Made by a program: the position numbers and the translations under genes | The notes under the pieces: generated by a model | What the model saw: only the letters and a program-made list of their open reading frames with translations | Told to the model about the DNA's origin: nothing | The model's database searches: none | Source: an uncultured Opitutia bacterium | GTDB taxonomy: Bacteria > Verrucomicrobiota > Verrucomicrobiia > Opitutales > UBA953 | DNA length: 41,303 bases | Reading direction: 5' to 3' | NCBI GenBank assembly: GCA_903924185.1 | Contig: CAIYAN010000277.1 | Coordinates: 1-41,303, forward strand | Shown here: positions 27,310 to 36,368 of the stretch, piece by piece | How positions within the stretch are numbered: the stretch's first letter is position 1 | Layout: every line of letters begins with the position of its first letter

Positions 27310-27920
27310 CTGCGGGGCAAGTCTTTGCGAAAGATATCCCGCGTGCGCACGTAGCCGTCGGGGCTATTCATGCGCCCGACCGGCGCATACTGCACGTAGT
27401 CTACCCGCCAGGTCACTGGATCGGCGATGCCCGCCCGCACATGAGCCAAAAGAATTTCCACGACGACGACGCGGTTCTCGCCATACTTCCTGATATCAAG
27501 CACGCGGCACTCCAAGGCGACGGGGCAATCGACTAAGATAGGAGGACGGACCCGCTCCGCTGGACGCGTCGCCAGACGCTCGCGGTCCACTTCGCTCACG
27601 CCAGGCGGTAACGATCGCGCACACGCCACCATCCGGTCCGCCATCGGCTCATCACAGAGATGAATCACGCACTCGCCATTGGCTAAGAGATTGGCCGCGG
27701 TGTCCTTCGGCGTGCCGTCCTCACGGTCACCCGGTGCTAACACGGCCAACGGGGGCTCTGTGCCCATGACGTTGAAGAACGAGAACGGCGCCGCGTTGAC
27801 GATCCCTTGGACATCGATTGTCGTAACTAGCGCGATGGGGCGCGGGACCACGAGGCCCGCCAGTAGCTTATAGGCTTGGGCGCCCGGGTGCGCCGCCACA
27901 TCGAAGCGCACGGCGTCCAT
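27306..27920 (-). CDS. Flavin reductase-like (FMN-binding split barrel) protein
   Basis: AYKLLAGLVVPRPIALVTTIDVQGIVNAAPFSFFNVMGTEPPLAVLAPGDR. Confidence 0.9.
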   Translation of the reverse strand: MDAVRFDVAAHPGAQAYKLLAGLVVPRPIALVTTIDVQGIVNAAPFSFFNVMGTEPPLAVLAPGDREDGTPKDTAANLLANGECVIHLCDEPMADRMVACARSLPPGVSEVDRERLATRPAERVRPPILVDCPVALECRVLDIRKYGENRVVVVEILLAHVRAGIADPVTWRVDYVQYAPVGRMNSPDGYVRTRDIFRKDLPRS

Positions 27921-27921
27921 C

Positions 27922-28509
27922 CTAGACCCGCGGCTGGTCTTCGCCCGCGTGCGAGACGATGGCTTCCCGCCGCAGGTAATCCTGCCGGTAGGACATGAAG
28001 AGGTAGATGACGACGCCCACGCAGATGCAGGAGTCGGCGACGTTGAATGCAGGGAAACGATAGCCGGGCAAATGGACGTCGATGAAGTCAATCACATGGT
28101 CCCCGAAGAGACGGTCGCGCACGTTGCCCAGCGTCCCCCCGACGAAGAGGCCGAAGGCCAACTGGCCACCCCCCAATTCACGCATCAAGGGGTGGCGCCA
28201 ACGCCACACTAAAGCCAAGACCACCAGTGCCAAGAAGACGAGGAACGGGCGGACGTCATACTGCGCCCCTAGGCCCCAAGCGGCCCCCTTATTGCCAACG
28301 TGGACAATCCAAAGCCAAGGAAAGAGGGCGATAGGTGAGCGCTCGGGGTTTTCAGAGAAGTGATAGACCCAGTCGTTTTCGAACCGGAGCGGAAAAATCC
28401 GCTCGATGTGCAGCTTCGTCAGGACGTCGGTCGCAAAAGCCATGACCGACACCGCCCAGAAAGTGCCGTAGGCTCGCAGACGCAAGGGACTGAAGAATCC
28501 AGTGCTCAA
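27922..28509 (-). CDS. lspA: Lipoprotein signal peptidase (signal peptidase II)
   Basis: VHVGNKGAAWGL, FVGGTLGNVRDRLFGDHVIDFIDV, FPAFNVADSCICVGV. Confidence 0.93.
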   Translation of the reverse strand: MSTGFFSPLRLRAYGTFWAVSVMAFATDVLTKLHIERIFPLRFENDWVYHFSENPERSPIALFPWLWIVHVGNKGAAWGLGAQYDVRPFLVFLALVVLALVWRWRHPLMRELGGGQLAFGLFVGGTLGNVRDRLFGDHVIDFIDVHLPGYRFPAFNVADSCICVGVVIYLFMSYRQDYLRREAIVSHAGEDQPRV

Positions 28510-29633
28510 GTCTCGGGCTGGTCGTCTTCACCGCCGCCGCCGCCGGTACCGAAGCCGACTTCATCGCCGATTTCGCCGAGCGGACTACCGCCCCGCCGAC
28601 GATGCGCACGGCGATTGCGCTCAAGCTCCTTCTGGCCTTCCAGCGAGTAGCGGGTGAATGGTACCGCCATCAAACGCGCGTGCGGAATGACCTTATTAGT
28701 GATTTCGCAGATGCCGTACTTACCCGACTTCAGGCGCTCGATGGCGTCCGCGATTTCCTTCAACGCTTCCTGTTCGTTGGAAATAAGGGAGAGTGCGAAG
28801 TCGCGGTCGGCCGTGTCCGTGCCGGCGTCAGCTAGGTGTTGAGAGTAGCCCGAGAGGTCGCCAGCGTCATCTTTGCCGTTCTTCTTGAGGGCCTCTTCGG
28901 AGTGGAAGGCCAAACCCTTCTGGATGACTTCACGCATGGCGGTCAGCAGGTGGTAATAGCGGCGAAGTTTTTCGGGGATTTGCTTAGATTCATCAACCAT
29001 CCCGCCGCCCTTACGGAACGGGTTAACCCCGCCGAGCAGGTCAGCAATCGAAGCGGCCGCGATATTATGCGACTTGTGCCCCTTGTCCCGGGCCGCGGTG
29101 GCGGCTTTCTCGCGCGCCTTGCGCTCTTCTTCGGGCACCCAGAGGTTCAACTTAGAACCCTCGCGCTTACGGCTCTTCATATGCTCGAGGACATCAGCAA
29201 AGGTAAAGAATTGCAGCTTGGTGCGCACCGGAGCGTCGGGAGTCCCCACCTGATCATGAATGACGCGATGCTTATCAAGGAGCTGCTTCTGCTTCTCGTG
29301 CTCTGCCTTGGTCTTGGCCTGAATCTTCGCGCCCTTCGCGGGCTTGGCGGGCTTAGCTGCGACGAGGGGGGCCTTCGCCCCTTTGGCCGGGACAGCGACG
29401 GGAGCAGGCTTGCCAGAGGCCTTACCAGCCTTCGCCGGTGGGATCTTGATGGGAGGCGTCACCTTGGCCGTAGGCTTAGTCGGTACGGCCGGCTTCTTGG
29501 AAGCAGGTGGAGCTACCTTGGCCACGGGCTTCTTGACCAGCTTGAGGGGGGGCTTGGCCTTGGCGACAGGCTTAGCGACAGGCTTAGCGACAGCCTTGGC
29601 GGCGGGCTTCTTGGGGGCGGGTTTCTTGGACAT
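28506..29633 (-). CDS. TraR/DksA-family protein with long Lys/Pro/Ala-rich (histone H1-like) N-terminal tail and degenerate zinc finger
   Basis: N-term MSKKPAPKKPAAKAVAKPVAKPVAKAKPP...; C-term YGICEITNKVIPHARLMAVPFTRYSLEGQKELE. Confidence 0.85.
   Translation of the reverse strand: MSKKPAPKKPAAKAVAKPVAKPVAKAKPPLKLVKKPVAKVAPPASKKPAVPTKPTAKVTPPIKIPPAKAGKASGKPAPVAVPAKGAKAPLVAAKPAKPAKGAKIQAKTKAEHEKQKQLLDKHRVIHDQVGTPDAPVRTKLQFFTFADVLEHMKSRKREGSKLNLWVPEEERKAREKAATAARDKGHKSHNIAAASIADLLGGVNPFRKGGGMVDESKQIPEKLRRYYHLLTAMREVIQKGLAFHSEEALKKNGKDDAGDLSGYSQHLADAGTDTADRDFALSLISNEQEALKEIADAIERLKSGKYGICEITNKVIPHARLMAVPFTRYSLEGQKELERNRRAHRRRGGSPLGEIGDEVGFGTGGGGGEDDQPET
29563..29586. repeat. 12-bp tandem repeat GCGACAGGCTTA x2 (third copy degenerate) encoding AKPV repeats
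   Basis: Direct reading: GCGACAGGCTTAGCGACAGGCTTAGCGACAGCCTTG. Confidence 0.8.
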
Positions 29634-29645
29634 GAAGAGAGGTGT

Positions 29646-32474
29646 TTAGGATTGCGGGTACTTGGCGGCGAGGGCGTCGCGGCACCGTGGGGATACCATA
29701 CCGTATTTCCCGGCGTCCACAAGCGTAGGCACCCAGCGCCATGACCTCGGGCACTTTACCCCAGAAGCATGGTCGACGGCAAACGCCAGCGGGGCCTGCG
29801 GGTGGGGCTGCAGCGTGACGGCCGAGACGATCCAAAGCTCGGTTAAAAGGCCCGCATGCTGGGAAAGGATGGCGAAATCAGGGTTTGCCGGGTCACCAGT
29901 AACGGTGACCGCGGCTTCCATCGACTGGCCGATTTTCTTCTCCTGCCGGAGGCGCTCCATGGGGACGTTGACCTGGGCGGCCAAGGCCTGGATGGCGGCG
30001 ACAGCGGCATGGGCAGCTAAACCGGAGGCATCTTCCCAAGCCGCGTCGACGACGGGCCAGTCTTGCAGGTGGATGCACGTGGCGTCGACATACTCGGTAC
30101 GGGCGTGCAAGTGCGACCACGCTTCATCCGCCGTAAACGGCACGAAGGGCGCGATGAGTTTCAGGTAAGCGCGCAAGACAAGGTCGAGCGCGGTCTGGGT
30201 CGAACGGCGCAAGGGGTCGTTGGGTGCAGTCGTGTAGAGGCGGTCCTTGACGACATTGTGGTAGGTCGCCGAGAGCGTGCCCGTCGTGAAACCCGCCAAG
30301 GCGGCGGCGGCACGGTGAAACTCATTACGCTCGCAGGCGTCGGTGACTTCGCGGATGAGCTGGGCGGTCTCGACGAGGACCCAGCGGTCGATCGGGGTCA
30401 ACTGCGCGACGGGGAGCGCATCCTTCGCGGCATCGAAGTCGAAGAGATTACCGAGCTGGTAGCGGAGCGAATTACGCATTCCGCGATACTGATTCGAAAT
30501 GGTCTCGAAGATGGCGTCGGAAATCGGGATATCGCTCTGGTAGTTTTCCGAGGCGACCCAGAGGCGCACGATATCGGCGCCGTATTTCTTGACGTAGTCA
30601 TCGGCGGTCTGCGGCTTGCCGCTCGGGTTGTCGGACTTCGAGATCTTCTGGCGCTTCTCATTGACGACGAAACCGTGCGTGAGGACGGCACGATAAGGCG
30701 CTGTGCCCTTGACGGCGATGGCGGTCCAAAGGGAGGACTGGAACCAACCGCGATGCTGGTCGGAACCTTCGAGGTAAAGGTCGGCGGGCCAATGGAGGTC
30801 AGGATGGAGGGCGCAAACAGCCAAGTGGCTGGAGCCCGAATCAATCCACACGTCCAGCGTGTCGGTACCCTTGCGGAGATCTTTCGGCCAAGCGGCTGGC
30901 ACGGGAGCACCGGCGAGGACTTCCGCGACGGAGGAGGCCCACCACCAATCGCCACCGCGGGTAGCGACCTGCGCAGCGACATGTCGGACGATGCCCGCAT
31001 CGAGGAAGGACTCGCCGGTTGATGGTGAGTAGAACGAAGGGATCGGCACGCCCCAAGCGCGCTGGCGCGAGATACACCAATCGGGACGGCCTTCGAGGGC
31101 GGCACGGATACGATTCTCCCCGCTAGCAGGAATCCATTTCACCTGGCCGACGGCAGCGAGGGCCTTAGCCCGCAGGCCACCGCGATCGAGGCCGACGAAC
31201 CATTGATCCAGGGCGCGGAAGACGACCGGCGACTTGGAACGCCAGCAGTGCGGGTATTGATGTTCGAAGCTCTGCGACTTCAGAAGCGCACCCTTTTCCT
31301 TGAGTAGTCCAAGGACAGCGATGTTGGCCGGGTTCTTACCGTCCGTCTCAAGCACGGTCACGCCCACCAAGGCCGCCGGGACTTGGCCATCATCAGCGTA
31401 GGTACCATCATCGCGAACCGGGCAATAGGGCTCGAGGCCGTATTTATTGCCGGTCTGAAAGTCTTCGAGGCCGTGGCCCGGGGCGGTGTGGACGCAACCC
31501 GAACCGGCATCCGTGGTGACGTAGTCGGCAAGCACGACCGGCGCGGGGCGCGCGATGAAGGGGTGCTGCGACTGCAGACCTTCGAGGGCGCGGCCCTTCA
31601 CACGGAAACCATCGGTCGCCCCTTCGAGGCCACACTCAGTGACAAAGGCATCGCGGCGGGCGGCGGCCACGAGGAACGAACGGTCGCCGTGGCGGACCTC
31701 GACGTATTCAAGTTCTGGATGCACGGCGATGGCGAGGTTGGCAGGCAACGTCCATGGGGTGGTCGTCCAGATAACGACGGCGAGTGGGTGCGCCGGGGTG
31801 AGGCCCTTCGCGGCGGGGTCGGCGACAGGGAAGGCGACCCAGATGGAGTGCGAACGCTTGGTCAGGTATTCAATCTCGGCCTCGGCCAAAGCCGTCTGGC
31901 AAGGGATGGACCAATAGACCGGCTTCTTCGAGCGATAGACGAGGCCTTGCTCAACGAAACTGCTGAAGCCCTTGAGGATCTCGGCCTCGTAGGCGGGATC
32001 CATGGTGCGGTATTCGGACTTCCAATCGGCAAGGATGCCGAGCCGGCGAAACTGCCCGCGCTGCTTCTCGATATAAGCGGCGGAGAATTCGGCGCAGGCC
32101 TTACGTACGCCGAGGGCGTCGAGCGACTGCTGCTTCGCCTGGAGCTCCTTCATCACCTTATGCTCAATCGGTAAACCGTGGCAGTCCCAGCCCGGGACGT
32201 ACGGCGTCCGGAACCCGCGCATGGACTTGAAGCGCAGGATCGCATCCTTCAGCAGTTTATTGAGAGCGGTGCCAATGTGGACGTCTCCGTTAGTGAAAGG
32301 CGGTCCATCGTGGAGGACGAAGGCGGGCTTACCGGCGGCTCGTTTCTGAATGGCGGCGTAGAGGCCATTCTTCTCCCAGTGGGCGATACGCAGCGGCTCG
32401 CGTTCGGCCAGGCCGGCCCGCATGGGGAAATCGGTGACGGGCAGGTTAAGGGTATCCTTGAGCTCTTCGGCCAT
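29646..32474 (-). CDS. ileS: Isoleucyl-tRNA synthetase
   Basis: DGPPFTNGDVHIGTALNKLLKD, PGWDCHGLPIE, KISKSDNPSG; start trimmed to MAEELKDTLNLP. Confidence 0.97.
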   Translation of the reverse strand: MAEELKDTLNLPVTDFPMRAGLAEREPLRIAHWEKNGLYAAIQKRAAGKPAFVLHDGPPFTNGDVHIGTALNKLLKDAILRFKSMRGFRTPYVPGWDCHGLPIEHKVMKELQAKQQSLDALGVRKACAEFSAAYIEKQRGQFRRLGILADWKSEYRTMDPAYEAEILKGFSSFVEQGLVYRSKKPVYWSIPCQTALAEAEIEYLTKRSHSIWVAFPVADPAAKGLTPAHPLAVVIWTTTPWTLPANLAIAVHPELEYVEVRHGDRSFLVAAARRDAFVTECGLEGATDGFRVKGRALEGLQSQHPFIARPAPVVLADYVTTDAGSGCVHTAPGHGLEDFQTGNKYGLEPYCPVRDDGTYADDGQVPAALVGVTVLETDGKNPANIAVLGLLKEKGALLKSQSFEHQYPHCWRSKSPVVFRALDQWFVGLDRGGLRAKALAAVGQVKWIPASGENRIRAALEGRPDWCISRQRAWGVPIPSFYSPSTGESFLDAGIVRHVAAQVATRGGDWWWASSVAEVLAGAPVPAAWPKDLRKGTDTLDVWIDSGSSHLAVCALHPDLHWPADLYLEGSDQHRGWFQSSLWTAIAVKGTAPYRAVLTHGFVVNEKRQKISKSDNPSGKPQTADDYVKKYGADIVRLWVASENYQSDIPISDAIFETISNQYRGMRNSLRYQLGNLFDFDAAKDALPVAQLTPIDRWVLVETAQLIREVTDACERNEFHRAAAALAGFTTGTLSATYHNVVKDRLYTTAPNDPLRRSTQTALDLVLRAYLKLIAPFVPFTADEAWSHLHARTEYVDATCIHLQDWPVVDAAWEDASGLAAHAAVAAIQALAAQVNVPMERLRQEKKIGQSMEAAVTVTGDPANPDFAILSQHAGLLTELWIVSAVTLQPHPQAPLAFAVDHASGVKCPRSWRWVPTLVDAGKYGMVSPRCRDALAAKYPQS

Positions 32475-32650
32475 ATTGACGGTGAAATGTGGGTGATTGA
32501 CCCGGTTAGGCAATACCCTGCCGGGGCGGGCAGGGTGAACGGCCTGACGGGCGTGGCAAGGGTGGAGATATCCGCCCAAGAAACGCTAAAACTCCGGGGC
32601 GGGCGGGGCGAGGTTGACAGGCGGGGCAGGAAAGGCACGAATCAGTCCCC

Positions 32651-32917
32651 ATGGACAACAACATGAAGCCCAAGCTGGTCACCACGTGGGGGGTCATCGT
32701 CGACCTCTCCCTGACTGTGATTTTCTTCGCCTGGATGGCCACGATACTTAAGAAGCACGTGCCTTGGGTTGAAGCCGGCGAGCCCGCCGTTTGGGCGGGT
32801 GCCCTGCTCGCCTCGTCCTGCCTCTCGGGTGTACTCTGGATGGCTCTCAGCCTTTTCCGCGTTACCTTGGCGGACCAGATGCTCCCTAAGGATATCTCTG
32901 AAAAGCAGGGTCGCTAA
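32651..32917 (+). CDS. Small two-TM membrane protein, hypothetical
   Basis: VIVDLSLTVIFFAWMATILKK and AGALLASSCLSGVLWMALSLF hydrophobic segments; TTGACA 31 nt upstream of ATG; own terminator. Confidence 0.7.
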   Translation: MDNNMKPKLVTTWGVIVDLSLTVIFFAWMATILKKHVPWVEAGEPAVWAGALLASSCLSGVLWMALSLFRVTLADQMLPKDISEKQGR

Positions 32918-32936
32918 GCGCCACCCGCTTCCCGGC

Positions 32937-32963
32937 AAAGGCCAGCCCCGTGCTGGCCTTTTT
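32937..32963 (+). terminator. Intrinsic terminator after the small membrane protein gene
   Basis: AAAGGCCAGCCCCGTGCTGGCCTTTTTATTT. Confidence 0.88.
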
Positions 32964-34062
32964 ATTTTAAGTTCGGCTCAGCCAAGACGCCTTGGATTTC
33001 CTTCCGCATTACCTCGGCCTCGCGAACCTCTTTCTGAAAATCGGCCCAGATAGCATCGAGCTCTTCGGGCGATGACTTCGGAAACCGCTCCAGCCAAGCC
33101 CCCAAGGTGCGCCAAGCATTATGGTAGACTGGATTCTGGCGGAGGATCTCCCGGCGAAGCACCAAGAGCCGCGACTCCATGCCTTGCCGCACACCCACGG
33201 CCTCGCGCTGCCGCACGACCTGCGGGCCAGTCAGGACGACATCGCCGGCACCGAGGTCGAAGACAAACCGAGTGGCATCATCCAAGGCTTCCGCGGACTC
33301 GCGCATGCCTAAGCTCACGGGACTACGCGTCAGGAGCAGGTTAGCGCGCGCGGCCAGCCACCATTCCTCCTCGGACTTCGCCAACGTCGCCAAAATTTTC
33401 CGCGTGTCGCGCCCCTGCGCCGCCGCGATGAGCACGCGGGTCTGCTCAGCGGAGATGCCAACATCATGGCGGAGCGCTCGCCAAAAAAGGAAAGCTTCCC
33501 TCTCCGGCGCCTTGCCTTGGAGGATATCGGCTAAGCGCGCGGGGGCGGCTAAGCGGCCTTCACGATACCAGAAATCGACCATCGCCGGACGTAACAGCGC
33601 GCGCGTCTCGCTCGCCAAAGCCTGCGCGACCCAGGGCTCGCTAGCGGTCACGGGCTGGCCGGCTGCAAAAGCTACTCGGCCCACCCAAGTGCGGGCCGCC
33701 GCTTCCGAGGCCCGCTGGGCCGCGACCTCGGGGGTAGTGAGCCGGAGCGAGACAATGACTTGGCCCGCTTGCACGCGGACGCTGACGTCTGGCTGCCCAG
33801 GCAGGTCGACGATTTCCAAACGGCCTTTCGCTTGGGGCACGCCATTAACGACCCCAGGGATGGCTGGAATCGCCAAGACTTGCTGCGTATAACGCTCGAG
33901 GGCGGAGCAGTGCACGGCGACAAAACTGACTTCGGCCAGTTCATAGCCGAGGACGACGGCTAGGCCGCCCTCATTGGCGAAAATACGTGGAGCCTCCGGT
34001 GCAGGCGCCGCGACGGGCTCGCCCGCCGCCAGGAAGACCCACGTAGCCAAGAGGCTCAGCAT
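32962..34062 (-). CDS. Hypothetical secreted protein
   Basis: MLSLLATWVFLAAGEPVAAPAPEAPRIF signal peptide; long ORF, no recognised motif. Confidence 0.7.
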   Translation of the reverse strand: MLSLLATWVFLAAGEPVAAPAPEAPRIFANEGGLAVVLGYELAEVSFVAVHCSALERYTQQVLAIPAIPGVVNGVPQAKGRLEIVDLPGQPDVSVRVQAGQVIVSLRLTTPEVAAQRASEAAARTWVGRVAFAAGQPVTASEPWVAQALASETRALLRPAMVDFWYREGRLAAPARLADILQGKAPEREAFLFWRALRHDVGISAEQTRVLIAAAQGRDTRKILATLAKSEEEWWLAARANLLLTRSPVSLGMRESAEALDDATRFVFDLGAGDVVLTGPQVVRQREAVGVRQGMESRLLVLRREILRQNPVYHNAWRTLGAWLERFPKSSPEELDAIWADFQKEVREAEVMRKEIQGVLAEPNLK

Positions 34063-34066
34063 CGCA

Positions 34067-35257
34067 TCACGAGCCCGTGAAGTGGCTCTCATCAACCTCG
34101 ACTGGCTCGCCGCCCGAAAGGTGCAGCGGTTCGCCCATCGGCGTCTGGTCGTTCTTCCAAATTTCCACCGTCGCAGGCGCATCGGGCTCCGGTGAGACCC
34201 ACTGCCAGCGACCGATACCAAGGAAGGTCATGAGTTGCCCGCTATCCTGGCTCAGGCCTGGACCCGTCCCGCGGACATACGGTTTGTTGCCGATACCAAT
34301 CATCAAGTTAATCGTCAGTGATGTGCCGCCCCCCGCAGGGGCGGTGGCCACTTCGGCGGACTCCTCGTCCTCGGTGGATTCTTCTTCAATAGAAACCTCT
34401 GCTTCGGCCTCCGGCGCGATTACCGACTCGATCGGGGTCTTCACATCTTCGATGACCATCTCCTCGACAGCAGCCTCCGGCTCTTCGTCGGAAAGCGACG
34501 ACGGGCTAGGAGCGGAGGCGGCGGGCGGGTTTGCCTGTAAGGACTTTACTTCGGCCTGAACGGACTCGAGCGCTTCGCTCAATTTGTCGGTAGCGGCGGC
34601 AGCCTTCTGGCCGGACTTCTTAAAATCTTCGCGTAGTTTCTTGAGGTCGTCGGCCACGGCGGCCTGCTGCGTCCCGACGTCGGTACGCAGGGCCTTTATC
34701 GCCTCGGCGGCCTCATCCACATCCGCCACGGAACCGCGGACGGACACGGCCAAGGCTTCGACCTGCGTAGTCAATTCTTCGACGGCTTCCGGCTTCACGG
34801 AACTACCGCTAGCGGCCACCGCGGCCTCCAAGACTTTTGCCTTGGCTTCTAAGGCAGTGATAGCGGCCTTGAGCGTGTTGAGTTCAGCGGAGGCGCGCTG
34901 GGCGACCGCGGCCGCCGCGGCCTCACCGGCCTGACGAGCGGTAACTTCGATTTCGCCGACGCGGCGAGAAACCGCTTCGGTGCCCGCCCGGAAATCATCC
35001 CGCAGCCCGTCAATCTCCGCGGCCAGCGCTGTTCGTAAACGTGCCTGCTCGGCGAGACGCTCGCGCTTGTCCCCACCATCCATCAACACGGGGACGACGA
35101 CGATGAGCGAAGCACCCAAGATGCCGAGTACGGCCAGGAAGGCCTCCAGCCCGTCACGGGGGTTCAGGTCGAGGCACAGGATGGCGATGACGGCGATAAA
35201 GTCGGCCGCCACTAAGTACCATTTTTCTTTAAGGATTTTTTCGAGGTCGCGGTTCAT
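34067..35257 (-). CDS. Membrane-anchored coiled-coil protein with acidic linker and C-terminal beta-rich domain
   Basis: Two N-terminal TM helices, Ala/Glu coiled coil, acidic stretch EEESTEDEESAE, C-term LTINLMIGIGNKPYVRGTGPGLSQDSGQLMTFLGIGRWQWVSPEPDAPATVEIWKND. Confidence 0.75.
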   Translation of the reverse strand: MNRDLEKILKEKWYLVAADFIAVIAILCLDLNPRDGLEAFLAVLGILGASLIVVVPVLMDGGDKRERLAEQARLRTALAAEIDGLRDDFRAGTEAVSRRVGEIEVTARQAGEAAAAAVAQRASAELNTLKAAITALEAKAKVLEAAVAASGSSVKPEAVEELTTQVEALAVSVRGSVADVDEAAEAIKALRTDVGTQQAAVADDLKKLREDFKKSGQKAAAATDKLSEALESVQAEVKSLQANPPAASAPSPSSLSDEEPEAAVEEMVIEDVKTPIESVIAPEAEAEVSIEEESTEDEESAEVATAPAGGGTSLTINLMIGIGNKPYVRGTGPGLSQDSGQLMTFLGIGRWQWVSPEPDAPATVEIWKNDQTPMGEPLHLSGGEPVEVDESHFTGS

Positions 35258-35283
35258 GGGGTGGGGTTGGGGGAAAGGGAAAC

Positions 35284-36303
35284 TCAACGCGGGCGTTCGA
35301 CGAAGCCGACCTTGCGATTGACCTTGGACATCGTCCGGAAGGCCGTGGCTTGGGCCTTTTCAGCGCCAGACTTGAAAATCGCGTTCAGCGCTTCGCGGTC
35401 TTTAATAAGTTCGTCGTAGCGCAGGCGGACTGGGTCGAGGGTCGCGACGACCGCATCAGCGACGGCCTTCTTGAAATCTCCATAGCCCTTGCCCGCAAAC
35501 TCAGCGGTGAGCGTCGGGACATCGCGACCTGTGCAGGCCGAGAGGATGGCGAGGAGGTTTGTGACGCCGGGCTTATCTTCGCCCGGGCGCACCTCGGAAC
35601 CGGAGTCGGTCACCGCCGACATGAACTTCTTGCGGATCTCTTCGGGCCGGTCCGTGACGTAGACCGTGGAGGACTGGTTGGGGTCGGACTTCGACATCTT
35701 CGCCGTCGGGTCCTGCAGGGACATAATGCGCGAACCCACCTTAGAGATAAAGGGGGACGGAACCTTGAAGGTGTCCGAATAGCGGTGGTTAAACTTCTCT
35801 GCCAAGTCGCGGGCCAGCTCAAGGTGCTGCTTCTGGTCGTCGCCCACCGGCACGAGATCCGCATTATAAAGGAGGATATCCGCCGCCATCAGCACGGGGT
35901 AGAAAAGGAGGCCCGCATCGATCGACTGCTGCTTCTTGGCCTTGTCTTTGAACTGGGTCATGCGCTCCAACTGGCCCAACGGGCAGAGGCAGCCTAAAAT
36001 CCAGGCTAGTTCGGTATGACCAATGACATGGGACTGGGCAAAGAGATGACTCCGGGCGGGGTCGAGGCCGCAGGCCACATATTGGGCGAGGCAGGAGTAG
36101 GTATTATCCCGGAGTTGGGCGGGGACGTGGGCTACCGTGATGGCGTGCTGGTCCACGATACCGAAATAGCACTCATAGTCGTCCTGCATCCGACCCCAAT
36201 TCAGGACGGCGCCGAGGTAATTCCCCAAATGGAGACGGCCCGTCGGCTGGGCGCAGGTCAGGACCACCGGCTTGGCGGGCTTTTTTTCGGCTATTTCGCT
36301 CAT
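35284..36303 (-). CDS. trpS: Tryptophanyl-tRNA synthetase
   Basis: CAQPTGRLHLGNYLGAVLNW, AKMSKSDPNQSS, GDDQKQHLELARDLA; AGAGGA just upstream of ATG. Confidence 0.97.
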   Translation of the reverse strand: MSEIAEKKPAKPVVLTCAQPTGRLHLGNYLGAVLNWGRMQDDYECYFGIVDQHAITVAHVPAQLRDNTYSCLAQYVACGLDPARSHLFAQSHVIGHTELAWILGCLCPLGQLERMTQFKDKAKKQQSIDAGLLFYPVLMAADILLYNADLVPVGDDQKQHLELARDLAEKFNHRYSDTFKVPSPFISKVGSRIMSLQDPTAKMSKSDPNQSSTVYVTDRPEEIRKKFMSAVTDSGSEVRPGEDKPGVTNLLAILSACTGRDVPTLTAEFAGKGYGDFKKAVADAVVATLDPVRLRYDELIKDREALNAIFKSGAEKAQATAFRTMSKVNRKVGFVERPR

Positions 36304-36368
36304 TCCTCTGGTCGCCAGCGTGGCAAGCCACAGGCTGGGCATCAAGCGGATAGGGATGTCACTGACGC

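Noticed and set aside
28836-29744. 302-aa plus-strand ORF overlapping the DksA-like gene
   Set aside because: Low-complexity Leu/Gly/Arg translation of the antisense of the Lys/Pro/Ala repeat region.
30063-31022. 319-aa plus-strand ORF inside ileS
   Set aside because: Antisense to a strongly conserved ileS reading frame; a GC-rich mirror ORF without recognisable motifs.
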